Counted from the stretch's first letter, positions 1-8,215 are shown. The stretch is 64,000 nucleotides of DNA from Beijerinckiaceae bacterium (GCA_024304885.1 JALJOM010000003.1:716110-780109), one strand, 5' to 3'. The notes: generated by a model from the sequence alone, not told the origin. Numbers and translations are program-made.

Positions 1-89
1 TCCGGCAGGCCTTTTCGCGTGACCTCCATCTGATAGAGCGCCTGGACGGCGGCGAGACGTGCGGCGGATCGTTGGTCGGCATTGGCCAT
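1..89 (-). CDS. nusB: NusB transcription antitermination factor (N-terminal part only)
   Basis: Only the first 29 codons are present; the gene runs off the left edge. The peptide starts [20 protein letters not shown], the usual NusB opening helix (a basic, Ala-rich helix leading to AVQALYQ). NusB binds boxA RNA with NusE/S10 in rRNA antitermination. The ATG overlaps the ribH stop codon by one base (TGATG), so translation is probably coupled. The ribH-nusB order is the common alphaproteobacterial arrangement, which supports the call although little of the protein is visible. Confidence 0.85.
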   Translation of the reverse strand, partial: MANADQRSAARLAAVQALYQMEVTRKGLP

Positions 90-580
90 CACGGAACCTC
101 CGATGCCTGCGCGAGAGCATGGAGCGCGAGCGCCGCGCGGGCCGCGTCTCCGCCCTTGTCGCCGCGCGCGGGGTCGGCGCGCACCATGGCTTGCGCCTCG
201 GTATCGACGGTCAGGATCCCGTTGCCGACCGGCAGCCGCCGCGCGACGGCGAGATCCATCAAGGCCCGCGCGGATTCGCAGGAGACGATCTCGAAATGAA
301 AGGTCTCGCCCCGCAAGACGCAGCCGAGCGCGATCGCCCCGTCGTAGCGGCGACCGGTCGCCTCGGCCCGGTCGAGCGCGATCGCCATCGCGATCGGGAT
401 CTCCAGCGCGCCCGGCACGGAGGCGACCTCGTAGGACGCACCGGCCAGCTCGAGCGCGGCCTCGGCGCCGGTGCGCAGCAAGGCCCCGATCTCCTCGTAG
501 AAACGCGCTTCCACGACCAGGAATCGCGCCCCTTGCGCGCTGGCGGACTCGGCGAGGGAAGATCGGCGCGGCTCGGCCAT
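89..580 (-). CDS. ribH: 6,7-dimethyl-8-ribityllumazine synthase (riboflavin synthase beta chain)
   Basis: Condenses 5-amino-6-ribitylaminouracil with dihydroxybutanone phosphate to the lumazine precursor of riboflavin, in the cytoplasm. The 163-aa product has the family's usual length and landmarks: VPGALEIP near residues 55-62, [12 protein letters not shown] at 86-97 (RGET loop and the catalytic-His region), and [16 protein letters not shown] at 121-136. The start at 580 is chosen because MAEPRRSS opens a normal-length protein; the frame stays open further upstream without homology. The first 70 or so codons plus 139 bp upstream are duplicated exactly at 2048-2397, so this is the intact copy next to nusB. 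Confidence 0.95.
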   Translation of the reverse strand: MAEPRRSSLAESASAQGARFLVVEARFYEEIGALLRTGAEAALELAGASYEVASVPGALEIPIAMAIALDRAEATGRRYDGAIALGCVLRGETFHFEIVSCESARALMDLAVARRLPVGNGILTVDTEAQAMVRADPARGDKGGDAARAALALHALAQASEVP

Positions 581-719
581 GGCTCGGTGATCAGGCTCGG
601 TGCGAGGGAGCGGCGCGGGGCGCTCCCGGGAGGGTGCATCCGAGTAGCAAGCGCCCCTAGCGCCGGCAAGGCGAAACCGTGCGGGCGAAAGCTCACGGAA
701 TACCCTCGCCGAAAAAGCT
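370..719. repeat. 350-bp exact direct repeat, copy 1 (ribH 5' end and leader)
   Basis: Bases 370-719 are identical, by base-by-base reading, to 2048-2397 at a constant offset of 1678. The copy covers the first ~70 ribH codons and 139 bp in front of the ATG, so any ribH promoter within 139 bp is duplicated too. Homology stops abruptly at both ends (after the shared GAAAAAGCT at 719/2397 and before GGTCGAGCG at 370/2048). No transposase or inverted termini are visible. Confidence 0.97.
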
Positions 720-998
720 TGGGGCCGCGCAACGCGAAGGTTTTCCGGCCGCCGTGGAATAGCGTCAGCGCCGCCCGGACAATTGCTTTGCGAACAGTCC
801 CGCAAATCGGTTCAAAGCGTGCGGAACCTTACCACTGCGTCTGACGACGTTGATCCTTTCAAGAACACGATCACCGGCGACCGTCCGTTGGTGCAAGAAC
901 GACGTTCTCCTTTTTCAGCCCAAGGAACACATGAAAGGAACGGGCTTGACGGTAGACGGGCCAGATCGGCGGACGACGGTGAGCAATTGCATAAGCGC
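720..998. other. Non-coding stretch between ribH leader and methyltransferase 3' end
   Basis: No credible reading frame is seen. It is the left part of the segment enclosed by the two 350-bp copies and shows lower G+C than the flanks from about 780 onward. No tRNA, integrase or terminal repeat was recognised. Confidence 0.5.
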
Positions 999-1930
999 TC
1001 AAGCGCGAGCGAGCAAAACTCCCGTCTGATGTCCGTATGCCTCGGGGGTCACAGAACATGTTATCCAGCCTGGACCCCAACGCTTCAGAAGGTAATCAGC
1101 GTCCCACAACACTTGTGATTGCGTCGATCGCCCCATGGTTACCATCTTGGCGTCGCCCCTGGCGAAACGTTGATACCCTGCGTGACTATCGAGTAGCTCG
1201 AGCCAATCGCGCCAGTTGTCAGGTCCGATGCGTTCCAAGTAGCGGGCTCGATTTTCTTCTGTACCGCCCCCTTCGAATATTTTTACGGCAGCTCGGTCGT
1301 TAATCGTGAAGTATAGCCGACCTCCTGGTTGGAGAACTCTTCGCACTTCGAGTGCCCAGGCTTCTGACAAATCATCAAGATGCGTCCACACCGAACCAGC
1401 GTAGACTAAGCCGAATGACCGATCTTCGAATGGAAGATGAGGCACAACGGTCGTCGTTGCAAAATGGAACGGAGGTGAAAGGTATTCCTGGCACCATAGA
1501 ATGGCATCAGCCCAAATATCAACGCCCCATATTTCTTGTGTCTCAGCAATATCTGCAAGGTGGCGAATGAGTCTCCCCCCCCCGCAACGCCCAACTCGAG
1601 AGTTCGACCAAGCTTCTCGATTGGAGCCGCGCTTTCAAGAAGCAACCGACGCATCGTAGTTATATCGTCAAATCCGCTTTTAAGATAGGTTTCAACGGAT
1701 ATGCAATACTTAGCCCAGAACGGATCCGGAGGAATACGAAACGCTGAACTTGGGTGTTGGCGCATTTCTTCGGGATACGCAGGCAATGTATATGATGTCT
1801 CGCCAGCGTCATGAGGAAATACTAACGCCGCATGCTGCACCGTTGATGCTTCCGACAGAATACCTTGTCTCATTCCTGGCTTCACGATCTTATCGTTTAG
1901 ATATGCGCGCAGTCGCTTCTTCATGTTCAT
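999..1930 (-). pseudogene. Class I SAM-dependent methyltransferase, frameshifted at a G9 tract
   Basis: Two overlapping minus-strand frames together encode one ~310-aa methyltransferase. The N-terminal frame starts at 1930 (MNMKKRLRAYLNDK, preceded by GGAG at good spacing) and runs to motif I, LELGVAGGG. The C-terminal frame continues PHLPFEDRSFGLVYAGSVWT (motif II/III region with the acidic DRSFGLVYAG) and VLQPGGRLYF (post-III), ending at 999. The shift lies in a run of nine G (C run at 1575-1583 on the plus strand). Adding one G restores motif I through motif II without interruption (RLIRHLADIAETQEIWGVDI). It could be a phase-variable tract, a sequencing indel or a recent lesion. The low G+C and position inside the ribH duplication suggest acquired DNA. 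The substrate is unknown. Confidence 0.85.
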
Positions 1931-2047
1931 AGACAGGCTCCTCACATTCACAACGTGGCCAATGATTTTCGGCCGCCACAATGTCTCAAATTGGTTGTGC
2001 TCGGACGATATCCAGCGCCGTCATAGCCGCGTCCCGACACGCCGGAC

Positions 2048-2258
2048 GGTCGAGCGCGATCGCCATCGCGATCGGGATCTCCAGCGCGCCCGGCACGGAG
2101 GCGACCTCGTAGGACGCACCGGCCAGCTCGAGCGCGGCCTCGGCGCCGGTGCGCAGCAAGGCCCCGATCTCCTCGTAGAAACGCGCTTCCACGACCAGGA
2201 ATCGCGCCCCTTGCGCGCTGGCGGACTCGGCGAGGGAAGATCGGCGCGGCTCGGCCAT
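2048..2258 (-). pseudogene. Truncated second copy of ribH (first ~70 codons)
   Basis: This copy has the same ATG and leader as ribH but loses homology at 2048. The frame then reads into unrelated sequence (PACRDAAMTALDIV...) and stops at 1986. It lacks the RGET loop and the C-terminal half, so it cannot make lumazine synthase. If its duplicated leader holds a promoter, transcription would run from here into the methyltransferase gene that starts 117 bp downstream at 1930. Confidence 0.9.
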
Positions 2259-2397
2259 GGCTCGGTGATCAGGCTCGGTGCGAGGGAGCGGCGCGGGGCG
2301 CTCCCGGGAGGGTGCATCCGAGTAGCAAGCGCCCCTAGCGCCGGCAAGGCGAAACCGTGCGGGCGAAAGCTCACGGAATACCCTCGCCGAAAAAGCT
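2048..2397. repeat. 350-bp exact direct repeat, copy 2 (displaced ribH 5' end)
   Basis: Identical to 370-719. Together the two copies bracket a 1328-bp unique segment (720-2047) holding the frameshifted methyltransferase, giving an A-B-A structure. This fits a single-crossover (Campbell-type) insertion of a circle sharing 350 bp with ribH, or a duplication followed by divergence or deletion. An assembly join across a repeat would look the same. Confidence 0.97.
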
Positions 2398-2655
2398 CGA
2401 TGCTCGGAGGTCCGGGGCACGGCTCTCCACGTCCGAGGGACGACCGACTATACAAGTCGTTATCCAACTATTGGTAATAATGCTAATTATCTATGCTCCG
2501 GAGTTTGACAAATTTGCGCCATCACGACCATATCGTGGCGAGAAGCAAGTCATCACTCGCTTCGAGCGGGCCGAGTTGCTCGGGTAATCCTGGTCGGCTG
2601 CGCCGATCGAAGCCGATGATCCCGCCCGCGGATGATTTCCCTTTCCGGACAAACG

Positions 2656-3126
2656 ATGCCGATGCAGCGTATGGCATTAGTGCTGGTCGCTTTCTTGCCG
2701 GCTTTCCTCTCGGCTCCGGCGTGGGCGGTCGACGGCTGGACCGTGCTCGACGGGCCGGACATCTCGATCCACGAGTCTGTCGGCAACGACTTCCCGCGTC
2801 ATGATCTCGGCGAGCTGTGCCGCCGCGCCTTGCCGGGGACGACCGCTTCGGCAATCACCGCGCAATCGGCCTGCAAGGCACAGCAAGGGCGGCTTGCGGG
2901 GCTCGCGTCACACGCCTGGAATCTTCTTCCTCCTCTGGCACGGCGGGATTGCCTCGAGCGCGCGTCGAACGCGAACGGCTATGTCTATTCCGTCGTTTAC
3001 GCCTGCGTGAATGCGGCGACCTTCACGATGCGCAGCCGTGGAAAGGTCGGCCGGATCGCGGAAGTCATCGCTCGGCAGAACGGCAAGGTCCCTGTCGTTT
3101 CCTCGACGGTCGGCAGCATTCGCTAG
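2656..3126 (+). CDS. Small secreted protein of unknown function
   Basis: The 156-aa product opens with a clear Sec signal peptide (MPMQRMALVLVAFLPAFLSA, then PAWA and a likely cleavage before VDGW). The mature part has four cysteines (in ELCRR, SACKA, RDCLE and YACVN) that could form two disulfides in the periplasm. No family is recognised. The start at 2656 places the signal peptide at the very N-terminus; an in-frame ATG at 2632 gives an implausible extension. The stop codon is followed at once by a partial type-A repeat (3123-3175). Function is not assignable from sequence. Confidence 0.65.
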   Translation: MPMQRMALVLVAFLPAFLSAPAWAVDGWTVLDGPDISIHESVGNDFPRHDLGELCRRALPGTTASAITAQSACKAQQGRLAGLASHAWNLLPPLARRDCLERASNANGYVYSVVYACVNAATFTMRSRGKVGRIAEVIARQNGKVPVVSSTVGSIR

Positions 3127-3343
3127 AGGAATTTCCAGCGAAGCGGACACCGGGTCGCTGGAAAGTGCTCGATCGGCAGCCGACGAGGCCCGCGCTCGTT
3201 TTCTTGACGCCCCGCTGACGGCTTATCATCATCTAGAACGTCTAAGGAGCGGGGACCGGAGCGTGAGCTCGACCTGCTCGCCGAGCCTCGCGCAGCAGCG
3301 CTACCGGCCCCATCCCCGCGGTTCGGGTTTGGGAGACGACAAG

Positions 3344-4072
3344 ATGAGAATTTACGACAAGATAGGGCTCGTTCTGGCAACGGCCCTCGCAGCTGCGGCA
3401 GGGGCTCCGGCAACCGCCCACGAATCGCGGCTGATCCCGGCGACATCGGGCTCCGGCTCGCTCAGGCTCTCCGTCGGCTTCGCCGCCGAGCCTGCCTGGG
3501 AGGACAGCTACAATGGTGTCGATGTCATCCTCAACACCTACGACGGCCCCTGCACCGAGACGCCGAGGGGCTATTTCGGCGCACCGATCGACCCGGCACG
3601 CACCCCGCTGAACCCCGGCGACCCCACGGACTCGGTCGCGCTCACGGTCGAGGTTCTCTATCTGAAGGACGCGGTGCCGCCGACGGGAGCGAACGGCAGC
3701 GTTCCTCCAGGCGGGATCCTGAAGCGCCTCGTGCTGACGGAAAAGTCGCCGCTCGCCCCCAAGTTCAACACGCCGGGCACCTTCAATACCTATTTCCGCC
3801 CCACGCACCCCGGGTTCTACGGCTTCCATGTCTATGGAACCGTCTCGGCCGGCCCCAATATCAGCAAGAACTGCCCCGGCCATGCCGGCGAGGTTCCGCT
3901 GGCGGCTCGAACCGTCGCCTTCAATGTCTATTTCGTGTGTAGCGCTGCGGGCAGCTTCTCGCCGCCGTCGAGCTTCAATTGTGTCCAAGCGCCCCAGACC
4001 TTCCCGGGCGGCCCGATGGCGCCCTACAAGCCCAACCGGGCGCCGCACGGGCACGAAGGTCTCAACGACTGA
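3344..4072 (+). CDS. Secreted protein with predicted mature N-terminal histidine, unknown family
   Basis: The 242-aa product begins MRIYDKIGLVLATALAAAAG and has a signal peptide ending APATA, which puts His at position 1 of the predicted mature protein (HESRLIP). The body is beta-rich (LRLSVGFAAEP, VALTVEVLYL, GFYGFHVYGTV) with Cys at PCTET, NCPGH, VCSAA and NCVQA. An N-terminal His after signal cleavage is how CopC-like and histidine-brace proteins bind copper, but no CopC motif is otherwise obvious, so copper binding is only a suggestion. GGGAG sits 8 nt before the ATG. A hairpin terminator follows at 4102-4137. Confidence 0.7.
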   Translation: MRIYDKIGLVLATALAAAAGAPATAHESRLIPATSGSGSLRLSVGFAAEPAWEDSYNGVDVILNTYDGPCTETPRGYFGAPIDPARTPLNPGDPTDSVALTVEVLYLKDAVPPTGANGSVPPGGILKRLVLTEKSPLAPKFNTPGTFNTYFRPTHPGFYGFHVYGTVSAGPNISKNCPGHAGEVPLAARTVAFNVYFVCSAAGSFSPPSSFNCVQAPQTFPGGPMAPYKPNRAPHGHEGLND

Positions 4073-4101
4073 ACCTGGGCCGGTCGGCTTCGGGAGAGGT
4101 G

Positions 4102-4137
4102 GGGCCGGTGCCATCGTTCGGAGCCGGCCCTTTATTT
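4102..4137 (+). terminator. Rho-independent terminator after the secreted protein
   Basis: A perfect 7-bp stem GGGCCGG (4102-4108) / CCGGCCC (4124-4130) is followed by TTTATTT. It ends the plus-strand gene and overlaps the stop codon of the convergent glucosidase gene, so the two genes share this boundary. Confidence 0.75.
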
Positions 4138-5721
4138 CGCGGCGAGGATCGCGCCTTCGTCGGGACCGAGCACGATCTCGGGGCCGGCCTCTTCCTCGGC
4201 CCGGCCGCAGGACGTGGACAAGAGAACCTCGGTGCGGCCCGGCCCCGGGTCGAGCGTCCAGGTCGTGGGCGAGGCGCCGAAATTCAGCACGACGATCGTG
4301 TGCTCGCCGCCTTCGCTGCGCTCGTAGGCGAGGAGGTCGCCTCGGACCTCGAGGAGGCGAAAGGCCCCGTGCGCGAGCGAGCGTCGGGCACGCCGGATCG
4401 CGAGCAGGTCACGCACCAGCGACAGCATCGAACGAGAGTCCTCGCGCATCGATGCGACATTGCGGCTGCGATGGTCCTCCGTCAGCGGCAGCCAGGGCGT
4501 GCGCGTGGAAAATCCGGCAAAGGCGCTCGCATCCCATTGCATCGGCGTGCGCGAAGGATCGCGACCGACACCTAGTCCCGGCTCGCGCCGGCCCCAAGGA
4601 TCCTGGACGAGCGCGTCCGGGATCTCGACATGCCCGATGCCGAGCTCGTCTCCGTAATAGAGGGTCGGGGTTCCGCGCAAGGTGAGGAGCAGCATCGCCG
4701 CGGTGCGGGCGGCGGCCGCGCCGATCCGGGCGGCGACGCGGGGGCGATCGTGGTTGCCGAGAACCCAGTTCGGCCAGCCTCCCTGCGGCAAGGCGGCCTC
4801 GTAGGCGAGGATGACGTCGGCCACCGCTCGCGCGGTCCAGGGCGTCGAGAGCAGAGCGAAGTTGAACGGCAGGTGGACTCCGTCGAGCGATTTCCCGTAA
4901 TAGGCGACCACCCGGTCGAGCGGCAGGTAGATTTCGCCGATCAACAGGCGATCCCCGAATTCCTCGGCGACGCGGCGCAGCTCCGCGATCACCTCGTGAA
5001 CCTCGGGCTGGTCGGCGGAATGAACCGCGAGCAACCGCTCGATCTCGGGTCGGGCAGGGGGCCACGCGGGGTTTTCCGGATTGTCGCGAAAATCCGCGTC
5101 CTTGACGAGATGCCAGATCACGTCGATGCGAAAGCCGTCGACCCCGCGGCCGAGCCAGAACCGCATGACGTCGTGCATGGCCGCGCGCACTTGGCTGTTG
5201 CGCCAATCGAGATCGGGCTGCTCGGCGAGATAGGCGTGATAGTAATATTGGCCGGTCGCCGCGTCGAAGCTCCAGGCGCTGCCGCCGAAATGGCTCCGCC
5301 AATTGTTCGGCGGTCCGCCGCCCGGCGCCGGATCGCGCCAGATATACCAGCTCCGCTTCGGGTCGCTCCGGGACGAACGGCTCGCGACGAACCAGGGATG
5401 TGACGACGAGGTATGGTTCGGCACGAGATCGAGGACGAGCTTCAGGCCGCGCGCATGGGTCTCGGCGACGAGGGCGTCGAAACCGTCGAGCGTGCCGAAG
5501 AGCTTGTCGATCCCGCAGTAATCGGTGATGTCGTAGCCGAAATCCCGCATCGGCGACGGGTAGATCGGCGAGATCCAGATCGCGTCGATGCCGAGCCACA
5601 CGAGATAGTCGAGGCGGCTCCGGATGCCGTCGAGATCGCCGATCCCGTCGCCGTCCGAATCCTGGAAGGAGCGCGGATAGATTTGATAGACGACGGCTGT
5701 CTCCCACCACGGGTTCGTCAT
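4132..5721 (-). CDS. GH13 alpha-glucosidase / oligo-1,6-glucosidase family hydrolase
   Basis: The 529-aa cytoplasmic-type enzyme (no signal peptide) starts MTNPWWETAVVYQIYPRSFQ, the characteristic opening of GH13 alpha-glucosidases and trehalulose/trehalose-type hydrolases. Conserved regions in order are DLVPNHTSSSHPWF, GFRIDVIWH (nucleophile Asp about residue 198), LIGEIYLP (acid/base Glu about 262) and GNHDRPRV (Asp about 323). It probably releases glucose from short alpha-glucans or sucrose/trehalose-like substrates; specificity cannot be read from the motifs. AGAGGG precedes the ATG. The start codon overlaps that of the divergent tlyA-like gene, so neither has an intergenic promoter region. 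Confidence 0.92.
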   Translation of the reverse strand: MTNPWWETAVVYQIYPRSFQDSDGDGIGDLDGIRSRLDYLVWLGIDAIWISPIYPSPMRDFGYDITDYCGIDKLFGTLDGFDALVAETHARGLKLVLDLVPNHTSSSHPWFVASRSSRSDPKRSWYIWRDPAPGGGPPNNWRSHFGGSAWSFDAATGQYYYHAYLAEQPDLDWRNSQVRAAMHDVMRFWLGRGVDGFRIDVIWHLVKDADFRDNPENPAWPPARPEIERLLAVHSADQPEVHEVIAELRRVAEEFGDRLLIGEIYLPLDRVVAYYGKSLDGVHLPFNFALLSTPWTARAVADVILAYEAALPQGGWPNWVLGNHDRPRVAARIGAAAARTAAMLLLTLRGTPTLYYGDELGIGHVEIPDALVQDPWGRREPGLGVGRDPSRTPMQWDASAFAGFSTRTPWLPLTEDHRSRNVASMREDSRSMLSLVRDLLAIRRARRSLAHGAFRLLEVRGDLLAYERSEGGEHTIVVLNFGASPTTWTLDPGPGRTEVLLSTSCGRAEEEAGPEIVLGPDEGAILAAK

Positions 5722-5722
5722 G

Positions 5723-6631
5723 ATGCCCTCTCGTGATCGCGCCTCGTTTATCGGCGAGAGCGCCGAGGCTGCGCCCCGGCGCGCCGATCTCGCGCTCGTC
5801 GAGCGTGGGCTGTTCGAGAGCCGGGCCAAGGCCAGAGCGGCGATCGAGGCCGGCCTCGTTCGGGTCGACGGCGAGATCCTGCGCAAGGCCGCCGCGGCGG
5901 TCGGCCCCGGGGCGGAGATCGTCGCCTCCGCGCCCCATCCTTGGGTCTCGCGCGGCGGCGTCAAGCTCGCGGCGGCGCTCGACGCCTTCGGCTTCGATCC
6001 GAAGGGCCGCGTCTGCCTCGACATCGGCGCCTCGACCGGCGGCTTCGCGCATGTCCTCGTCTGCCGCGGCGCCGCCGAGGTCGTCGCAGTCGATGTCGGC
6101 CACGGGCAATTGCATGCCTTGCTCGGCGCCGATCCCCGCGTGAGGGTGCTCGAAGGGACCGACGCGCGCAGTCTGACGCGGACCTTGGTCCCGACCGCAC
6201 CCGGCCTCGTGACCTGCGACGTGAGCTTCATCTCGCTCGAGCTCGTCCTCCCCGCAGTGCTCCCTTTGGCCGCGAAAGGCGCGCATCTCGTCGCCTTGGT
6301 CAAGCCGCAGTTCGAGGTCGGACCCGGCCGGGTCAGGAAAGGCATCGTCAAGGATCCGGCCCTGCAGAGGAAGGCCCTCGACAGGATCACGGATCTCGTG
6401 CGCGCGCTCGGCTGGCGGGTGACGGGCGCGATCCCCTCACCGATCGAGGGCGGTGACGGCAACCTCGAATTTTTGCTCGGCGCGACCAGAGCAAGTTCCG
6501 GCGAAGCGGATACCGCTTCGCGTTTCGATCTCGATGTTTCGATAGATCGACATCGATGCGAATCGCGACAGGACAAGGATGTGGATCCGGTTTCCGATTC
6601 CGTCGGATCGGAAACCGGATCCGAGCCATGA
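5723..6631 (+). CDS. tlyA: TlyA-family 2'-O-ribose rRNA methyltransferase (hemolysin A-like)
   Basis: The ~302-aa product has an N-terminal S4 RNA-binding domain (ADLALVERGLFESRAKARAA to about residue 80) followed by an FtsJ/RrmJ-like methyltransferase domain. Motif I is CLDIGASTGGFAHVLV, followed by AVDVGHGQL, the TCDVSFISLELVLP segment typical of TlyA, and VKPQFEVG. TlyA enzymes methylate 16S/23S rRNA cytidines. ATG at 5720 or 5723 is possible; both lie on top of the divergent glucosidase start. About 45 C-terminal residues after FLLGATR are encoded by a type-A repeat, so the natural C-terminus has been replaced or extended. The stop overlaps the next ATG (ATGA). Confidence 0.9.
   Translation: MPSRDRASFIGESAEAAPRRADLALVERGLFESRAKARAAIEAGLVRVDGEILRKAAAAVGPGAEIVASAPHPWVSRGGVKLAAALDAFGFDPKGRVCLDIGASTGGFAHVLVCRGAAEVVAVDVGHGQLHALLGADPRVRVLEGTDARSLTRTLVPTAPGLVTCDVSFISLELVLPAVLPLAAKGAHLVALVKPQFEVGPGRVRKGIVKDPALQRKALDRITDLVRALGWRVTGAIPSPIEGGDGNLEFLLGATRASSGEADTASRFDLDVSIDRHRCESRQDKDVDPVSDSVGSETGSEP
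6488..6625. repeat. Type-A dispersed repeat, reverse orientation, inside the tlyA 3' end
   Basis: It reads, in reverse, the elements shared with other A copies: a TTCCGGCGAAGCGGATACCG-like end, a GCGAATCGCGACAGGACAAG segment, and the GGTTTCCGATTC...GATCGGAAACCGG inverted repeat. Related copies lie at 11630, 22758, 42395 and 46824. Here it is translated as the tail of TlyA and comes within a few bases of the rumA-like start. Confidence 0.85.
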
Positions 6632-7902
6632 GCGAGGCTCTCGCGCGCCTCACGATCGAGTGTCTCGGCCGGCGCGGCGAAGGGATCAGCCGGGGCGAGC
6701 GTGGCCTGGTTTTCGTTCCCTATGCGCTCGCCGGCGAGACCGTGCTCGCCGAGATCGAGGGTGAGCGCGGCCGGCTCGTCGAGATCGAGAGCCCGAGTCC
6801 CGATCGCATCGATCCGTATTGCCCGCATTTCTCGGTCTGCGGCGGGTGCGCGGTACAAGCTCTGGCGCCGGAGGCCTATGCGCGCTGGAAGCAAGACCTC
6901 GTGTCGGTCGCCTTGCGGCGCGCCGGCATCGACGCCGAGGTCGCCCCGCTCGTCGACGCGCATGGCGAAGGCCGCCGCCGGGCGACCTTCCACATTCGCG
7001 CCGATGCGTCGGGCCGTCCCGTGGTCGGCTTCATGCAAGCGCGGGCGCACGCGATCGTCGCGATCGCGGCCTGCCCGCTGCTCGCGCCCGCCTTGGCGAA
7101 GGCGATCGCGACGGTGGGCGCGCTCGCGACCGCGCTCGGGGCGGGGGCGAAGCCGCTCGACGCTCTCGTCACGGCGACCGAGTCCGGCCTCGACATCGAC
7201 CTTCGCGGCCATGGCCCTCTCGATCCACGGCAGCGGCAAAGCCTCGTCCGCATCGGGCGAGACCGGGACCTCGCCCGCTTGTCCAACCATGGCGAGATCG
7301 TGCTGGTTCAACGCGAGCCTTTGCTCGCCATGGGCCGGGCGAGCGTGGTGCCCCCGCCCGGTACATTTCTTCAGGCGACCGCAGCCGGGGAGGAGAGGCT
7401 CGCGGCCGAGGTCTGCGCAGCCCTGTCCGGGGCCGGCCGAATCGCGGATCTATTCGCCGGGATCGGGACCTTCGCGCTGAGGCTCGCCGCGGAGGCTCGG
7501 GTTCATGCCGTCGATTGCGACGCTGCCGCGCTCGCCGCGCTCGCGAAGGCCACGCATTTTCCCGAGGCGAAGCCGGTGACCGTCGAGACGCGCGATCTTT
7601 TCCGCCGCCCTTTGGCGCGCGAGGAACTCGATCGTTTCGATGGGGTCGTGCTCGATCCGCCGCGTGCCGGCGCCGAGCTGCAGGCTCGCGCGCTCGCCGC
7701 CTCGGCCGTGCCCCTCGTCGTGGCGGTCTCTTGCAGTGCGCAAAGCTTCGCGCGCGACGCGGCTATCCTGTGCGCCGGCGGCTACGAGATCGGCATGGTC
7801 GTGCCGATCGATCAGTTCCGCCATGCGCCGCATGTCGAGATCGTCGCGACCTTGCGTCGCCCGGCTCGAAAGCTACGTGCGACACGCAAGCTTCTGGGAT
7901 GA
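6628..7902 (+). CDS. RumA/TrmA-family RNA (uracil-5-) methyltransferase
   Basis: The 424-aa product has an N-terminal TRAM-like beta domain (RLTIECLGRRGEGIS), a [4Fe-4S] cluster motif with Cys about 65, 71 and 74 (CPHFSVCGGC) plus a later CPLLAP Cys. It also has SAM motif I LFAGIGTFALRLA, the conserved DPPRAGAE, and the catalytic-Cys segment AVSCSAQSFARD near residue 368. These mark the RlmC/RlmD class that makes m5U in 23S rRNA; which U is modified is unknown. Translation is coupled to tlyA by an ATGA overlap, giving a two-gene RNA-modification operon. Confidence 0.92.
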   Translation: MSEALARLTIECLGRRGEGISRGERGLVFVPYALAGETVLAEIEGERGRLVEIESPSPDRIDPYCPHFSVCGGCAVQALAPEAYARWKQDLVSVALRRAGIDAEVAPLVDAHGEGRRRATFHIRADASGRPVVGFMQARAHAIVAIAACPLLAPALAKAIATVGALATALGAGAKPLDALVTATESGLDIDLRGHGPLDPRQRQSLVRIGRDRDLARLSNHGEIVLVQREPLLAMGRASVVPPPGTFLQATAAGEERLAAEVCAALSGAGRIADLFAGIGTFALRLAAEARVHAVDCDAAALAALAKATHFPEAKPVTVETRDLFRRPLAREELDRFDGVVLDPPRAGAELQARALAASAVPLVVAVSCSAQSFARDAAILCAGGYEIGMVVPIDQFRHAPHVEIVATLRRPARKLRATRKLLG

Positions 7903-8187
7903 CGGCTACATCGTCCGTCCGGCTCGCGTTCCAAAGGTCGGGTCCCCGGCCGCGCGGCCGGAAGGAGGGACCACGCCTCGATCCGGGCGCGCCCCGATCT
8001 TCGGGCGGGTTTCGCCCGAAGCGTGAAAGGAAAACCGCGACGGGGCGAGGACTGGCACGGAAGCCCCTACTAGGTGGGGGCGAAACCATCGCCAGCGAAA
8101 TGCGACCCGGAGTCCGTTTCGCTGGACCGTGCTCTCGTGCGTGCTCGGATCGACCCTGCGTCCGAGCGGCAGGACCCCGGTCAGGAC
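7903..8187. other. Convergent intergenic region with a type-A repeat fragment
   Basis: No gene is supported between the convergent rumA-like and luxI genes. Bases 8112-8140 (GTCCGTTTCGCTGGACCGTG and following CTCT) match the 3' end of type-A repeats, with an inverted echo (CCAGCGAAATGCGAC) just before it. This suggests a degraded copy. Confidence 0.5.
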
Positions 8188-8215
8188 CCCGAGCCGCGCC
8201 TGCACGCGGCTCGGG
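8188..8215 (-). terminator. Strong hairpin 18 nt after luxI
   Basis: A perfect 11-bp stem, CCCGAGCCGCG (8188-8198) / CGCGGCTCGGG (8205-8215), has a 6-nt loop. There is no clear U tract on the minus transcript, so it may be an RNA-stabilising 3' end or a poor intrinsic terminator for the luxR-luxI transcript. Confidence 0.6.

Noticed and set aside
370-2397. The 350-bp direct repeats as ends of an insertion sequence or integrative element
   Set aside because: No transposase, integrase or terminal inverted repeats are present, and the repeats are ribH sequence.
4132-7311. A single ~1059-aa minus-strand protein spanning the glucosidase, tlyA and rumA genes
   Set aside because: Only the part below 5721 has homology; the rest is GC-driven antisense to two well-supported genes.
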